From NCBI GenBank assembly GCA_019243635.1, contig JAFAUB010000039.1:1-57313 (forward strand): a stretch of 57,313 bases of DNA. The letters are read 5' to 3'. The DNA is from Pseudonocardiales bacterium. GTDB taxonomy: Bacteria; Actinomycetota; Actinomycetes; Mycobacteriales; Pseudonocardiaceae. The notes under the pieces were generated by a model, which was given only the letters and a program-made list of their open reading frames with translations, ran no database searches and was not told the origin of the DNA. A program made the translations under genes and the position numbers. Positions 11,466 through 20,168 of this stretch are shown here, one piece after another (within the stretch, counting starts at the first letter, position 1; each line of letters opens with the position of its first letter).

Positions 11466-11733
11466 GGGTGAGCGGGGTGGACGTCGCTCGGGTGTGGCTG
11501 GCCACCGGGCTCGGCACCGCGCCCGAGCTGACGTTCAGACCGCGCCCGCTGCCCTACGACCGGGTGAGCCTGCCCGGTTATCCCCCAGACCACGACCAGA
11601 TATGCGCGGCATGTGACATCACCGCAGGGAAGCTGCCCGGTGATCCCGGTGCGGCCGGCCTTATGACGACGAGCGCCACCCAGCAGGACCGGCCATCGCG
11701 GCGGTGCGGACGCCGCACAGCTGTTTCGTTGGA
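11466..11733. other. Gap between the GntR remnant and pth; no gene supported
   Basis: About 270 bases without a convincing gene. A + strand frame beginning with GTG near 11468 (start VSGVDVARVWLATGLGTAPE) has protein-like composition but no recognised family, and it runs antisense into pth. It may be another decayed piece of the element that brought the GntR and Nudix remnants. Confidence 0.35.
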
Positions 11734-12339
11734 TCAGTGCAGCTGGTTCTGGGTGGCGGCCAGGCCTTGGGTGAGGAGCTGCTCGACGGCGTCGGCGCAG
11801 CGGTCCACCAGCAGGTCCAGCTCGCGGCGCTGCTCGGCGGAGAAGTCGCGCAGCACGAAGTCAGCCGGGTCCATCCGGCCCGGAGGTCGGCCGATACCGA
11901 AGCGTACCCGCAGGTAGTCCCTGCTACCCAGACACCCCGAGACCGAGCGCAGGCCGTTGTGCCCACCCTCACCACCGCCACGCTTGAGCCTCAGCACGCC
12001 GTGATCGAGATCCAGGTCATCGTGCACGACCACCACGTCGGCCGGGGGGATCGTGAAGTACCGCGCCGTCGCGGCGACCGCCGGCCCGGAGACGTTCATG
12101 AACGAGCGTGGGCGGGCCAGCACCACCCGCCGCCCGGCCAGCCGCGTCTCCAGCACGTCGGCCCCGGCCTTGTGCGAGGTGAGACGCCCACCCGCCCGAC
12201 GGGCCAGCTCGTCGACCACCATGAACCCGACGTTGTGCCTGTTGCCGGCGTAGCTGGGACCCGGGTTGCCCAGACCGACGACCAAGGCGACCTCACCGGC
12301 GACCCGGTCGGTACTACCGTCACTACCGTCAGCGGTCAC
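11734..12339 (-). CDS. pth: Peptidyl-tRNA hydrolase
   Basis: Cleaves the ester bond of peptidyl-tRNAs dropped by stalled ribosomes. 201 residues with the family motifs [20 protein letters not shown] (catalytic His in NRHN), [19 protein letters not shown] and [12 protein letters not shown]. The GTG start at 12339 gives a 15-residue lead with a repeated GS/DGS motif; a shorter N-terminus is possible. It lies 20 bases downstream of rplY, as in mycobacteria. Confidence 0.95.
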   Translation of the reverse strand: MTADGSDGSTDRVAGEVALVVGLGNPGPSYAGNRHNVGFMVVDELARRAGGRLTSHKAGADVLETRLAGRRVVLARPRSFMNVSGPAVAATARYFTIPPADVVVVHDDLDLDHGVLRLKRGGGEGGHNGLRSVSGCLGSRDYLRVRFGIGRPPGRMDPADFVLRDFSAEQRRELDLLVDRCADAVEQLLTQGLAATQNQLH

Positions 12340-12359
12340 GGCCTCATCGACGACCCGGG

Positions 12360-12980
12360 TCAGGCCTGCTCGTCGGCTGACCCGAATGCGGAGGCATCCG
12401 ATGCCGCCTCGTCCTCGCCCTCGGCCCCGAGGTCCCCGGCGGTCGATGCGACGATATTGATCACGAGGTACTCCGGGTCGGTTCGCAGCTCCACGCCCGG
12501 TGGCAGCGGCACCTCGCCGGCCAGCACCCGGGTGCCCACCTCGGCGTCCTGGACGGACACCTCGATCTCGTCGGGGATCGCCATCGCGTCCGCCTCGACC
12601 TGGAGCGTCCCCAGCTCCTGGGTGACCAGCGCGTCCGGGCCGGGGTTGCCGGTGACGACGATATGGACGTCCACCACGACCTTCTCGCCGCGCGAGACGA
12701 TCAGCAGATCGACGTGCTCGATGTAGCGCCGGAGCGGATGCACGGTGACGGTCTTGGTCAGCGCGAGCTGTGGCCGGCCCGCCAGGTCGAGGCTGAGTAC
12801 GGCGTTGCTGCCCTGCTCGCGCACCACCCGGGCGAACTCCAACGCGGGCAGCGCCACATGCAGCGGGTCGCTGCCGTGCCCGTAGAGCACCGCGGGGATC
12901 TTGCCGGCGCGTCGGGTACGGCGGGCGGCGCCCTTGCCGAACTCGGTGCGCGGCTCGGCGGCCAGACGGACCTCGGACAC
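12360..12980 (-). CDS. rplY: 50S ribosomal protein L25/general stress protein Ctc
   Basis: Binds 5S rRNA in the large ribosomal subunit. 206 residues from the GTG at 12980, which has AAGGGAG about 8 bases upstream; an in-frame ATG at 13034 is too far out. The N-terminal L25 domain shows the usual [20 protein letters not shown] and a VLYGHG-like turn. A C-terminal TL5/CTC beta domain ([30 protein letters not shown]) and an acidic tail follow. It sits between prs and pth in the same direction. The mycobacterial lipoprotein gene lpqT, normally between rplY and prs, is absent. Confidence 0.95.
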   Translation of the reverse strand: MSEVRLAAEPRTEFGKGAARRTRRAGKIPAVLYGHGSDPLHVALPALEFARVVREQGSNAVLSLDLAGRPQLALTKTVTVHPLRRYIEHVDLLIVSRGEKVVVDVHIVVTGNPGPDALVTQELGTLQVEADAMAIPDEIEVSVQDAEVGTRVLAGEVPLPPGVELRTDPEYLVINIVASTAGDLGAEGEDEAASDASAFGSADEQA

Positions 12981-13026
12981 GGTGGACTCCCTTGGCGGAA
13001 AGGCGGTGACGGCGAAGTATAACGGG

Positions 13027-14013
13027 TCAGGCATTGCCGTCGAACAGGCTGGTCACCGAGCCGTCCTCGAAGACCTCATGGATCGCGCGGGCCAGCAGCG
13101 GCGCGATGGACAACACCGTCATCCCGGGAAAGCGCTTCTCGTCCGGGATGGGCAACGTGTTGGTGAAGATGATCTCGCGGGCGCCGCAGGCGGACAGCCG
13201 CTCGGTAGCCGGGCCGGACAGCACCCCGTGGGTGCTGGCGACGACGACGTCGGTGGCGCCGGCCTCGAGCAGCGCCCGCACGGTACCGGTCACCGTGCCA
13301 CCGGTGTCGATCATGTCATCGATCACCACGCAGAGCCGGCCGTCGATGTCGCCGACCACCCGGTTGGCGACCGCCCGGTTTGGTCTGTCGGGGTCGCGGG
13401 TCTTGTGGATGAACGCCAGCGGCGTACTGCCGAGGGTCTCGGCCCAGCGCTCGGCCAGCCGCACCCGACCGGAGTCCGGTGACACCACGGCCAGCTCACG
13501 TCCGGCGTAGGTGTTCTTGATGTGGCCGGCGAGCACCGGCAGCGCGAACAGGTGGTCCACCGGGCCGTCGAAGAAGCCCTGGATCTGGGAGGTGTGCAGG
13601 TCCACCGTCATGATCCGGTCTGCGCCGGCGGTCTTGAACAGGTCCGCGACGAGCCGGGCGGAGATGGGCTCGCGCCCGCGGTGCTTCTTGTCCTGGCGGC
13701 TGTAACCCCAGAACGGCATCACGGCGGTGATCCGCTTGGCGGACGCGCGCTTGAGCGCGTCCACCATGATCAGATGCTCCATGATCGCATCGTTGATCGG
13801 GGCGGTGTGGGCCTGCACGACGAAGGCGTCGCAGCCGCGTACCGACTCCTCGAACCGGACGAAGATCTCACCGTTGGCGAAGGAGTAGGCCGACTGTGGG
13901 GTGACGGCGACGTCGAGGTGCTTGGCCACCTCCTCGGCGAGCTCGGGGTGGTAGCGCCCGGAGAACAGCATCAGGCTCTTCTTCGGGGTCGCTGACATGG
14001 TGGAAAGGCTCAT
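13027..14013 (-). CDS. prs: Ribose-phosphate pyrophosphokinase (PRPP synthetase)
   Basis: Makes phosphoribosyl pyrophosphate from ribose-5-phosphate and ATP for nucleotide, His and Trp synthesis and, in actinobacteria, for the decaprenyl-phosphoryl-arabinose route. 328 residues with MLFSGRYHPELAEEVA, FANGEIFVRF, MPFWGYSRQDKKHRGREPIS, TVDLHTSQIQGFF and the PRPP loop VVIDDMIDTGGTV. The ATG at 14013 overlaps the glmU stop (ATGA), so the two are probably translationally coupled. Confidence 0.97.
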   Translation of the reverse strand: MSLSTMSATPKKSLMLFSGRYHPELAEEVAKHLDVAVTPQSAYSFANGEIFVRFEESVRGCDAFVVQAHTAPINDAIMEHLIMVDALKRASAKRITAVMPFWGYSRQDKKHRGREPISARLVADLFKTAGADRIMTVDLHTSQIQGFFDGPVDHLFALPVLAGHIKNTYAGRELAVVSPDSGRVRLAERWAETLGSTPLAFIHKTRDPDRPNRAVANRVVGDIDGRLCVVIDDMIDTGGTVTGTVRALLEAGATDVVVASTHGVLSGPATERLSACGAREIIFTNTLPIPDEKRFPGMTVLSIAPLLARAIHEVFEDGSVTSLFDGNA

Positions 14014-15485
14014 GCTCGCTCCTGCCGTGGCTGGGCGCCGTCGGTCTGCTGGGCCTGGGCGGCCGCGTGCGCCGCTGGGGTTCCCGGGCGCCGCCGGGCC
14101 ACCCAGCCCTCGATGTTGCGCTGGCGGCCCCGCGCCACCGCCAGCGCCCCCGGCGGCACGTCCTGTGTGATCACTGAGCCGGCTGCGGTGTAGGCACCGT
14201 CACCGATGGCCACCGGGGCGACGAACATGTTGTCGGCGCCGGTCCGGGTGTGCGCGCCCACGGTGGTGTGGTGCTTGGTGACCCCGTCGTAGTTGACGAA
14301 CACGGTGGCCGCGCCGATGTTGCTGCCCGCTCCGATCGTCGCGTCCCCGACGTAGCTCAGGTGCGGCACCTTCGCGCCCGGGCCCAGCTGCGCGTTCTTG
14401 GTCTCCACGAAGGTGCCGACCTTGGCTCGCTCGCCGACCCGGCTGCCCGGCCGCAGGTAGGCGAACGGCCCGATCTGTGCCCCCTCGGCCACCACCGCAC
14501 CGAGGGCGTGGGTGCGCACCACGGTCGCGCCCGCGCCGACGGTGCAGCCTGAGAGAGTCGAGTCGGGCCCGATCGCCGCACCCGGACCCACCGTGGTGCC
14601 CGCCAGCAGCTGGACCCCGGGATGCAGCACCACGTCCGGAGCGAGCTGGACCTCGACGTCCAGCCACACCGACGCGGGATCGACGACGGTGACCCCGGCT
14701 CGCATCCAGTGCTCCAGCAGCCGCCGGTTGCACTCCGCGCCCACCGCGGCCAGCTGCACCCGGTCGTTGACTCCGGCCACCAGCCACGGGTCCGGGCACG
14801 GGTGCGCACCGACCGACAGCCCGCTCGCGCGGACCACGCCCAGTACGTCGGTGAGGTACAGCTCGCCCTGACTGTTGGACGGGCCCAGGCGCCCCAGCGC
14901 ATCGCGCAGCACCTCGGCGTCGAAGGCGAACACCCCGGAGTTGATCTCATGGATAGCACGCTGCGCCGCGGTGGCGTCCCGATGCTCCACGATGCCCGTG
15001 ACCCCACCCGAGCGGTCCCGCAGCACGCGCCCGTAGCCGGTCGGGTCCTCGACCATCGCGGTCAGCGTGGTCACCGTGTGCCCGGCGCGGTGGTGCTCGG
15101 CGATCAGTCCGGCCAGCGTGCCGGTGTCCAGCAGCGGTACGTCACCACAGCTGACCAGCACCGTCCCGGACAGCCCGACCGGCAGGACCTCCAACGCGAC
15201 GCGGACGGCATCACCGGTGCCGCGCCGCTGGGCCTGCACGGCGGCACGCACCTCGCGGCCCAGCGCGGCCGCGACCGTGCGCAGGTGGACCTCCACCGCG
15301 TCCCGACCGTGACCGATGACCACGACCAGGTGCTCAGGGGCCAGCCCGGCGGCGGCCCGCACCGCGTGCTCCACCAGCGGCCGACCGGCCAGCGGGTGCA
15401 GCACCTTGGGGATCGCCGAGTGCATCCGGGTGCCCTCACCAGCGGCCAACACGACCGCCGTCGTGAGGCTCCCGCCTGGGAGCAT
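14010..15485 (-). CDS. glmU: Bifunctional UDP-N-acetylglucosamine pyrophosphorylase/GlcN-1-P acetyltransferase
   Basis: Last two steps of UDP-GlcNAc synthesis for peptidoglycan and other glycans. 491 residues. The N-terminal uridyltransferase has the LAAGEGTRMHSAIPKVLHPL signature and SCGDVPLL. The C-terminal part is a left-handed beta helix of hexapeptide repeats with the acetyltransferase segment FAYLRPGSRVGERAKVGTFV and SYVGDATIGAGSNIG. A basic/Gln-rich tail ends the protein, as in actinobacterial GlmU. It also supplies UDP-GlcNAc that the neighbouring polysaccharide locus could use. Confidence 0.96.
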   Translation of the reverse strand: MLPGGSLTTAVVLAAGEGTRMHSAIPKVLHPLAGRPLVEHAVRAAAGLAPEHLVVVIGHGRDAVEVHLRTVAAALGREVRAAVQAQRRGTGDAVRVALEVLPVGLSGTVLVSCGDVPLLDTGTLAGLIAEHHRAGHTVTTLTAMVEDPTGYGRVLRDRSGGVTGIVEHRDATAAQRAIHEINSGVFAFDAEVLRDALGRLGPSNSQGELYLTDVLGVVRASGLSVGAHPCPDPWLVAGVNDRVQLAAVGAECNRRLLEHWMRAGVTVVDPASVWLDVEVQLAPDVVLHPGVQLLAGTTVGPGAAIGPDSTLSGCTVGAGATVVRTHALGAVVAEGAQIGPFAYLRPGSRVGERAKVGTFVETKNAQLGPGAKVPHLSYVGDATIGAGSNIGAATVFVNYDGVTKHHTTVGAHTRTGADNMFVAPVAIGDGAYTAAGSVITQDVPPGALAVARGRQRNIEGWVARRRPGTPAAHAAAQAQQTDGAQPRQERA

Positions 15486-15508
15486 CGGCCTGTCCTTCCC
15501 GTACAGCG

Positions 15509-15579
15509 CTCCGCCGCCAGGATTCGAACCTGGACCATCGGAACCAAAATCCGAGGTGCTGCCTTTACACTACGGCGGA
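15509..15579 (-). tRNA. tRNA-Gln (anticodon UUG)
   Basis: Read on the minus strand, the 7-bp acceptor stem TCCGCCG/CGGCGGA closes a normal cloverleaf with discriminator G. The anticodon stem TCGGA/TCCGA holds the loop TTTTGGT, giving anticodon TTG. The T arm is CAGG-TTCGAAT-CCTG. CCA is not encoded. The same tRNA next to glmU is expected from mycobacterial gene order. Confidence 0.93.
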
Positions 15580-15702
15580 CGAGCGGGCTGAGGACCCGCG
15601 GGCACATCGTGACACGACCACGCTCTTTGCGTCCGCTCGGGTGGATAATCTACGGTTGAGCCGGCGGCCGTCCGCGCCTGCCGACAAGAGGAGCACCGGC
15701 CG

Positions 15703-16647
15703 ATGACGCTGACCGCCGACGCCGACCAGGAGCACATGGATCCCGAGCCGGTTTTCTCGGGTCGGCGGACATGGGGACCGCACATTCTGGTGTACCTCTT
15801 CGTGCTCGCCCCCATGCTGGCCTTGACGCTCGCGGTGCCGGTCGCCTGGGGGTGGGGGCTGGGCTGGGTGGATATCGCGTTGTTCGCGGTCACCTACTTC
15901 GTCAGCCTGCTGGGGGTGACCGTCGGGTACCACCGCCACTTCACCCATGGCTCCTTCAAGGCCAAGCGGTGGTTGCGGGTGAGTCTGGCGGTGCTGGGCA
16001 GCACCGCCATGCAGGGTCCGCTGCTGCATTGGGTGGCCGACCACCGACGGCATCATGCGTACTCCGACAAGGAGGGCGACCCGCATTCGCCGTGGCTGTT
16101 CGGTACCTCCCCGATCGCGGTGGCCAAGGGCTTCTGGCATGCCCATATGGGCTGGCTGTTCAACCGGGACCTGACCAACCCGCGCCGGTTCGTCCCAGAC
16201 CTGCTGGCTGACTCGACGATGGTGCGGGTCAGCAAGTTGTTCTGGCTGTGGACCGGGATCTGGCTCGTGCTTCCGGGTGTGGTCGGCGGGTTGGTGGCCT
16301 GGTCCTGGTGGGCGGTGCTGACTGGGCTGTTCTGGGCTGGGCTGGTCAGGGTGTCGTTCCTGCATCACGTCACCTGGGCGGTGAACTCGGTCTGCCACAT
16401 GGTCGGCAAGCGACCGTTCGCCTCGCGTGACAGGGCCGCGAACTTCTGGCCGATGGCGATACTGTCCGCGGGGGAGTCCTGGCACAACCTGCACCATGCC
16501 GATCCGACATCGGCCCGCCACGGCGTACTCCGGGGGCAGATCGACATCTCGGCTCGGGTGATCTGGCTGTTCGAGAAGCTGGGTTGGGTGTGGAACGTGC
16601 GCTGGCCGACGCCGCAGCGGCTGGCCAAGATCACGACACGGGCCTGA
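15703..16647 (+). CDS. Membrane-bound fatty acid desaturase (acyl-CoA delta-9 type)
   Basis: Integral-membrane di-iron desaturase that introduces a double bond in a long-chain acyl group. The three histidine boxes are present: HRHFTH (about residue 79), DHRRHH (about 114) and WHNLHH (about 264). Four or so hydrophobic spans lie between them (ILVYLFVLAPMLALTLAVPV; WLVLPGVVGGLVAWSWW). 314 residues from the ATG at 15703, with GAGGAG about 12 bases upstream. It stands alone on the + strand at the left border of the polysaccharide insert. Its link to that locus is not evident. Confidence 0.92.
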   Translation: MTLTADADQEHMDPEPVFSGRRTWGPHILVYLFVLAPMLALTLAVPVAWGWGLGWVDIALFAVTYFVSLLGVTVGYHRHFTHGSFKAKRWLRVSLAVLGSTAMQGPLLHWVADHRRHHAYSDKEGDPHSPWLFGTSPIAVAKGFWHAHMGWLFNRDLTNPRRFVPDLLADSTMVRVSKLFWLWTGIWLVLPGVVGGLVAWSWWAVLTGLFWAGLVRVSFLHHVTWAVNSVCHMVGKRPFASRDRAANFWPMAILSAGESWHNLHHADPTSARHGVLRGQIDISARVIWLFEKLGWVWNVRWPTPQRLAKITTRA

Positions 16648-16986
16648 GTCGCCGGCTGCCGGCGTGCTGAGGGACCCGCTCCGCGCGCCCGGCCTGAGCA
16701 CCGGTCACGTCACTGAGTGATTGCTTGGTGACTAAGCGTATCCAACACTCTGGGGAACCTCGTTGCGCCATTCGGGTGAAAGTCACGATGGTTGCCGTGA
16801 CCAGGTAACGACTGGCAGTGGCCGGTAGATATACGCACTGTGGGGAGGGGCGAACCCACTATACGAGAGGGTGAGTGCGGCTCGCGGTGGGCCTGGTCGG
16901 TCACTAGACGTGCTCATGGTCGGCGTGCGTTCCGGAACATTCAGTTGTCGGCAGATATCTCGAGTCACGGTAGGGGGCCCGTCTCG
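16648..16986. promoter_or_regulatory. 339-base gap, presumed promoter region of the left polysaccharide operon
   Basis: No gene supported. The GC content is visibly lower than in the flanking genes (for example around 16727-16765 and 16790-16835), as is usual for control regions. Short inverted motifs such as GTCAC...GTGAC occur near 16708-16735. I could not place a confident -35/-10 pair. It precedes the first gene of the + strand polysaccharide operon. Confidence 0.45.
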
Positions 16987-18066
16987 ATGAAGTTCGGTGC
17001 AGGTAATCCCGACGTCCGCGTGGCGGTAGTGGGCTATGGCTACTGGGGCTCCAAGCACATGCGGGTGCTCAGCAGCATGCCGGGTGTGCAGGTGACCATC
17101 GTCGACGAGGATCCCGAGCGGATCGCGGAGGCCAGGCGAAGCTACCCGTCGGCAGAGTCGACACTCCATCTCAACGACGTGGTGGAACAGGTGGATGCGG
17201 TGGTCGTCGCGACTCCGCCGACCACGCATGCGGCGGTCGCGCTGCAGGCACTGCGCTGCGGGCGGCACGCTCTGGTGGAGAAGCCGCTGGCCACGACGGT
17301 CGAGGATGCGCAGGAGATGGTCGAAGCGGCGGCCGCCGGCGGCGTACACCTGATGGCGGGACACACCTTCGAGTACAACGCGGCCGTCTGGAAGCTGAAG
17401 GAGATCATCGACTCCGGTGAGCTCGGCAGGATCCTCTACATCGATGCCGCCCGGCTGAGCCTGGGTAAGTACCAGCGTGACTGCAACGTCATCTGGGACC
17501 TCGCTCCGCACGACATCTCGATCGCATCGTTCCTGCTCGACGAGGTTCCCAGGACTACCTGGGTATGGGCCAAACGGCATGTCGGAAACCGCCACGCGGA
17601 CGTGGCCTACCTCCGGTTGGACTTCGAGCGGGCGGTCACCCATGCATTCGTGCACGTGAGCTGGCTGGATCCGTGCAAGGTCCGGCGAGTCACCGTTGTC
17701 GGGGAACGTAAAATGGCCGTCTACGACGATATGTCGGACAATGAGCGTGTCCGGGTGTACGACATCGGCGTCGACCCCACCGATCCCGATGACCACGGTG
17801 AGTCGCACGCCATGCCGGTTTCCTACCGAACCGGGGACATCGTCTCGCCGTTCATCCAGTTCAATGAGCCACTGTTAGTGCAGGATAGCCACTTCGTCGA
17901 ATGCATCCGTACCGGAGCCAGGCCGAACACGCCCGGCGAGCGCGGGCTGGACATCGTGCGAGTCCTCGCCGCCACCGACGTTGCGGAGGCCACCGGGCGT
18001 CCAGCCTTCGTCGCCGGCAGCATCGACCCGTCCGGGGCGGACCTCATGCGGGGGGTGGCCTCGTGA
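16987..18066 (+). CDS. Gfo/Idh/MocA family oxidoreductase (nucleotide-sugar dehydrogenase type)
   Basis: NAD(P)-dependent sugar oxidoreductase; 359 residues from the ATG at 16987. The Rossmann motif VAVVGYGYWGSKHMRVL is at residues 11-27, EKPLATTVEDA at about 98, and HTFEYNAAV and DLAPHDISI follow. The start was chosen because everything upstream is unlike the family. The gene overlaps the next one, a DegT/DnrJ/EryC1 aminotransferase, by GTGA. This pairing is typical of routes to 3-amino-sugars, where the oxidoreductase makes a 3-keto nucleotide sugar and the aminotransferase aminates it. No matching acetyltransferase is nearby. It contains a rare TTA codon at 17875. Confidence 0.88.
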   Translation: MKFGAGNPDVRVAVVGYGYWGSKHMRVLSSMPGVQVTIVDEDPERIAEARRSYPSAESTLHLNDVVEQVDAVVVATPPTTHAAVALQALRCGRHALVEKPLATTVEDAQEMVEAAAAGGVHLMAGHTFEYNAAVWKLKEIIDSGELGRILYIDAARLSLGKYQRDCNVIWDLAPHDISIASFLLDEVPRTTWVWAKRHVGNRHADVAYLRLDFERAVTHAFVHVSWLDPCKVRRVTVVGERKMAVYDDMSDNERVRVYDIGVDPTDPDDHGESHAMPVSYRTGDIVSPFIQFNEPLLVQDSHFVECIRTGARPNTPGERGLDIVRVLAATDVAEATGRPAFVAGSIDPSGADLMRGVAS

Positions 18067-19244
18067 CCGGTAGCGGCGGCATCCCCTCCGATGTTCCCCC
18101 CCGCGTCCCTTTCCTGGACCTCCACGGCGTCAACAACGGGCGGCGCGAGGAGTTCGACCTTGCCTGGAAGACGGTGCTGGACCACGGTCACTTCGTCGGT
18201 GGCTCCGAGGTCGAGCGCTTCGAGCGTGAGTTCGCGACCTACTGTGAAGCCGAGGCCTGCGTCGGGGTGGCCAACGGAACCGATGCCCTGGAACTCATCC
18301 TCGACGGTCTGGGCATCGGGCGTGGTGACGAGGTCATCGTCCCCACGAACACCTTCATCGCGACGGCCGAGGCGGTCTGCGCGACCGGTGCCCGGCCTCG
18401 GTTCGTCGATGTGTGCCCCGACACCCTGCTGATCGACCCAGCCGCGGTGGTCGCCGCGGTCAACAGCTCGACAGCCGCGATCATCGCCGTGCACCTGTAC
18501 GGCCAGATGGTGGATCCCGAGCCGATCTCGGCGATCGCCGCCGCGCACGGGCTCGCTCTCATCGAGGATGCCGCGCAGGCCCACGGCGCCCGGCACCAGG
18601 GCAGGCGCGCGGGCAGTGTGGGCATCGCCGCCGGGTTCAGCTTCTATCCCGGCAAGAACCTCGGCGCCCTGGGCGACGGTGGTGCGGTGGTCACCAGCGA
18701 TCTCGCCCTGGCCGACCGGATCCGCTGCGTGGCCAACCACGGGCGGTCCGCGGTCGATCGCTCTCTGCACGACCTCGCCGGGCGCAACAGCAGGCTCGAC
18801 ACGCTGCAGGCGGCGCTGCTGTCGGCCAAGCTGCCGTTGCTGGATGCCGACAACGCCCGGCGCGCGGCGGCGATGGCGGCCTACCGCGAGATGCTGCCGC
18901 GGCACTGCATGCCGGTATCGGTGCAGCCTGGCGCCGAACCGGTGTACCACCTGGCGGTCATCCAGGTCGAGCGTCGCCGCGAGGTCGGTGACGCGCTCAC
19001 CGCGGCCGGTATCGGGTGGGGTGTGCACTACCCGGTCCCCTGCCATCAGCAGCCGGCGATGGCCGCACTCCACGAGCCGGTGCCGGTGACCCAGAAAATG
19101 CCGGTGGCCCAAAAATTTCCGGTAGCTCAGAAATTTCCGGTAGCGGAGCGTGCGGCCGGCCGGATCCTGTCCCTTCCGATGTCCCCCACCCTGACCATCG
19201 AGCAGGTTGCGCGGGTCTGCGATGTGCTCGGAGGTGCGCTATGA
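18063..19244 (+). CDS. DegT/DnrJ/EryC1 family PLP-dependent sugar aminotransferase
   Basis: Transfers an amino group to a keto nucleotide sugar. 393 residues from the GTG at 18063. Motifs: VGVANGTDALELIL, PTNTFIATAEAV, HLYGQMVDPEPI, EDAAQAHGA and FSFYPGKNLGALGDGG, in which the Lys binds PLP. The start overlaps the preceding stop (GTGA) and the end overlaps the next start (ATGA). Unusual: about 25 residues before the catalytic C-terminal helix carry a tandem repeat PVTQKM/PVAQKF/PVAQKF/PVAERA, an insertion relative to the family pattern FPVAERxAxxILSLP. Confidence 0.92.
   Translation: MTGSGGIPSDVPPRVPFLDLHGVNNGRREEFDLAWKTVLDHGHFVGGSEVERFEREFATYCEAEACVGVANGTDALELILDGLGIGRGDEVIVPTNTFIATAEAVCATGARPRFVDVCPDTLLIDPAAVVAAVNSSTAAIIAVHLYGQMVDPEPISAIAAAHGLALIEDAAQAHGARHQGRRAGSVGIAAGFSFYPGKNLGALGDGGAVVTSDLALADRIRCVANHGRSAVDRSLHDLAGRNSRLDTLQAALLSAKLPLLDADNARRAAAMAAYREMLPRHCMPVSVQPGAEPVYHLAVIQVERRREVGDALTAAGIGWGVHYPVPCHQQPAMAALHEPVPVTQKMPVAQKFPVAQKFPVAERAAGRILSLPMSPTLTIEQVARVCDVLGGAL
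19083..19154 (+). repeat. In-frame 18-bp tandem repeat (four units) inside the aminotransferase gene
   Basis: Units at 19083-19100, 19101-19118, 19119-19136 and 19137-19154 all begin CCGGT(G/A)(G/A)C and encode six residues each (PVTQKM, PVAQKF, PVAQKF, PVAERA). Units two and three differ at only a few third positions. The last unit corresponds to the normal family sequence, so the first three look like duplicated and diverged copies. Confidence 0.85.
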
Positions 19245-20158
19245 CGGACGTTTCGCATGTCTTCCAGTACGGGGCTAGCGAATCGAATGGAAGTTCGACG
19301 GGCCAGGAGCAACCGCAGCGGTCCCTGGGGACCGGCGAGGTACCGCTGCCGCGTTCGTCGGGTCAGCTCGACAGTCCCGCCGAAGACCGCGGCGGGGGCT
19401 GGTTGACGACGCGCCTGGTACTGGTGGCGTTGACGATCATCCTGCTCGGCACTGCGGCCGGGCTCCTCGGCGCGCTGGTCTTGCCGAAGACCTACGGAGC
19501 TCGCGCGGAGATCCTCTACTCCATCAGTCAGGACCAGCAGAGCGGTGACCCTCTTCGGCAGGATCGTCAGCTCAGCAACCAGCTGGTGTTTCTGAAGAGC
19601 CGGAACGTGCTCGAGCCAGTCGCGCAGAAGCAGGGCCGGCAGTACGACGACCTCGACAAGAACATCAGCGTGACGGTCCTGGACAACAGCGAGGTCATCC
19701 AGGTCGAGGCCGACGGTCCCACCAAGCTGGCCGCGATGCAGACGCTGCAGGCCGTCATGGACGGGTATCTGACGCTCATCCGCCAGCCCAGCGGAGCGAC
19801 CTTGAACCTTGACACCCAGCTCGCTGACGCTCACGCGAACACCACTCAGATCCAAACCCGGGTGCAGCAGCTCACCACCGCGGTGTTGGCCGGAACCGCC
19901 ACCCAGACTGCCCTCAACGACGCCCGGACACAGCTCAACGCCTCGTTGGACCGGGAGAAGGCGATCCAGGCCAAGATCGACGACCGTAAGCTCAACGGGC
20001 AGGCCGGACCGGACGCCCAGTTGCTGACGCCGCCTTACTCGTTGCCCGACCCGGTGTTCCCGCAGCCGCTGATCGCGGCCGGCACCGGTGCGCTGGTCGG
20101 TGTGCTCGTGGTCGGCGCGATGGCGGCGGTGGTCGCGCGGCGTCGGACGAGGCTGTGA
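19241..20158 (+). CDS. Wzz-type chain-length determinant (polysaccharide co-polymerase)
   Basis: Cell-membrane protein that sets polysaccharide chain length with the polymerase and flippase. 305 residues: a cytoplasmic, polar N-terminus of about 50 residues, a membrane span (LVLVALTIILLGTAAGLLGA), an extracytoplasmic Wzz domain starting VLPKTYGARAEILYSI, a helical section (about residues 190-250), and a second membrane span near the C-terminus (LIAAGTGALVGVLVVGAMAA). There is no tyrosine kinase domain. Gene overlaps and neighbours (flippase, polymerase, phosphoglycosyl transferase) give the full Wzx/Wzy set. Confidence 0.82.
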   Translation: MTDVSHVFQYGASESNGSSTGQEQPQRSLGTGEVPLPRSSGQLDSPAEDRGGGWLTTRLVLVALTIILLGTAAGLLGALVLPKTYGARAEILYSISQDQQSGDPLRQDRQLSNQLVFLKSRNVLEPVAQKQGRQYDDLDKNISVTVLDNSEVIQVEADGPTKLAAMQTLQAVMDGYLTLIRQPSGATLNLDTQLADAHANTTQIQTRVQQLTTAVLAGTATQTALNDARTQLNASLDREKAIQAKIDDRKLNGQAGPDAQLLTPPYSLPDPVFPQPLIAAGTGALVGVLVVGAMAAVVARRRTRL

Positions 20159-20168
20159 GGGCCCGGTT

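Noticed and set aside
11704..12726. 340-codon + strand open frame across pth and rplY
   Set aside because: Both minus-strand genes are clear by motif and by conserved order; this frame is antisense.
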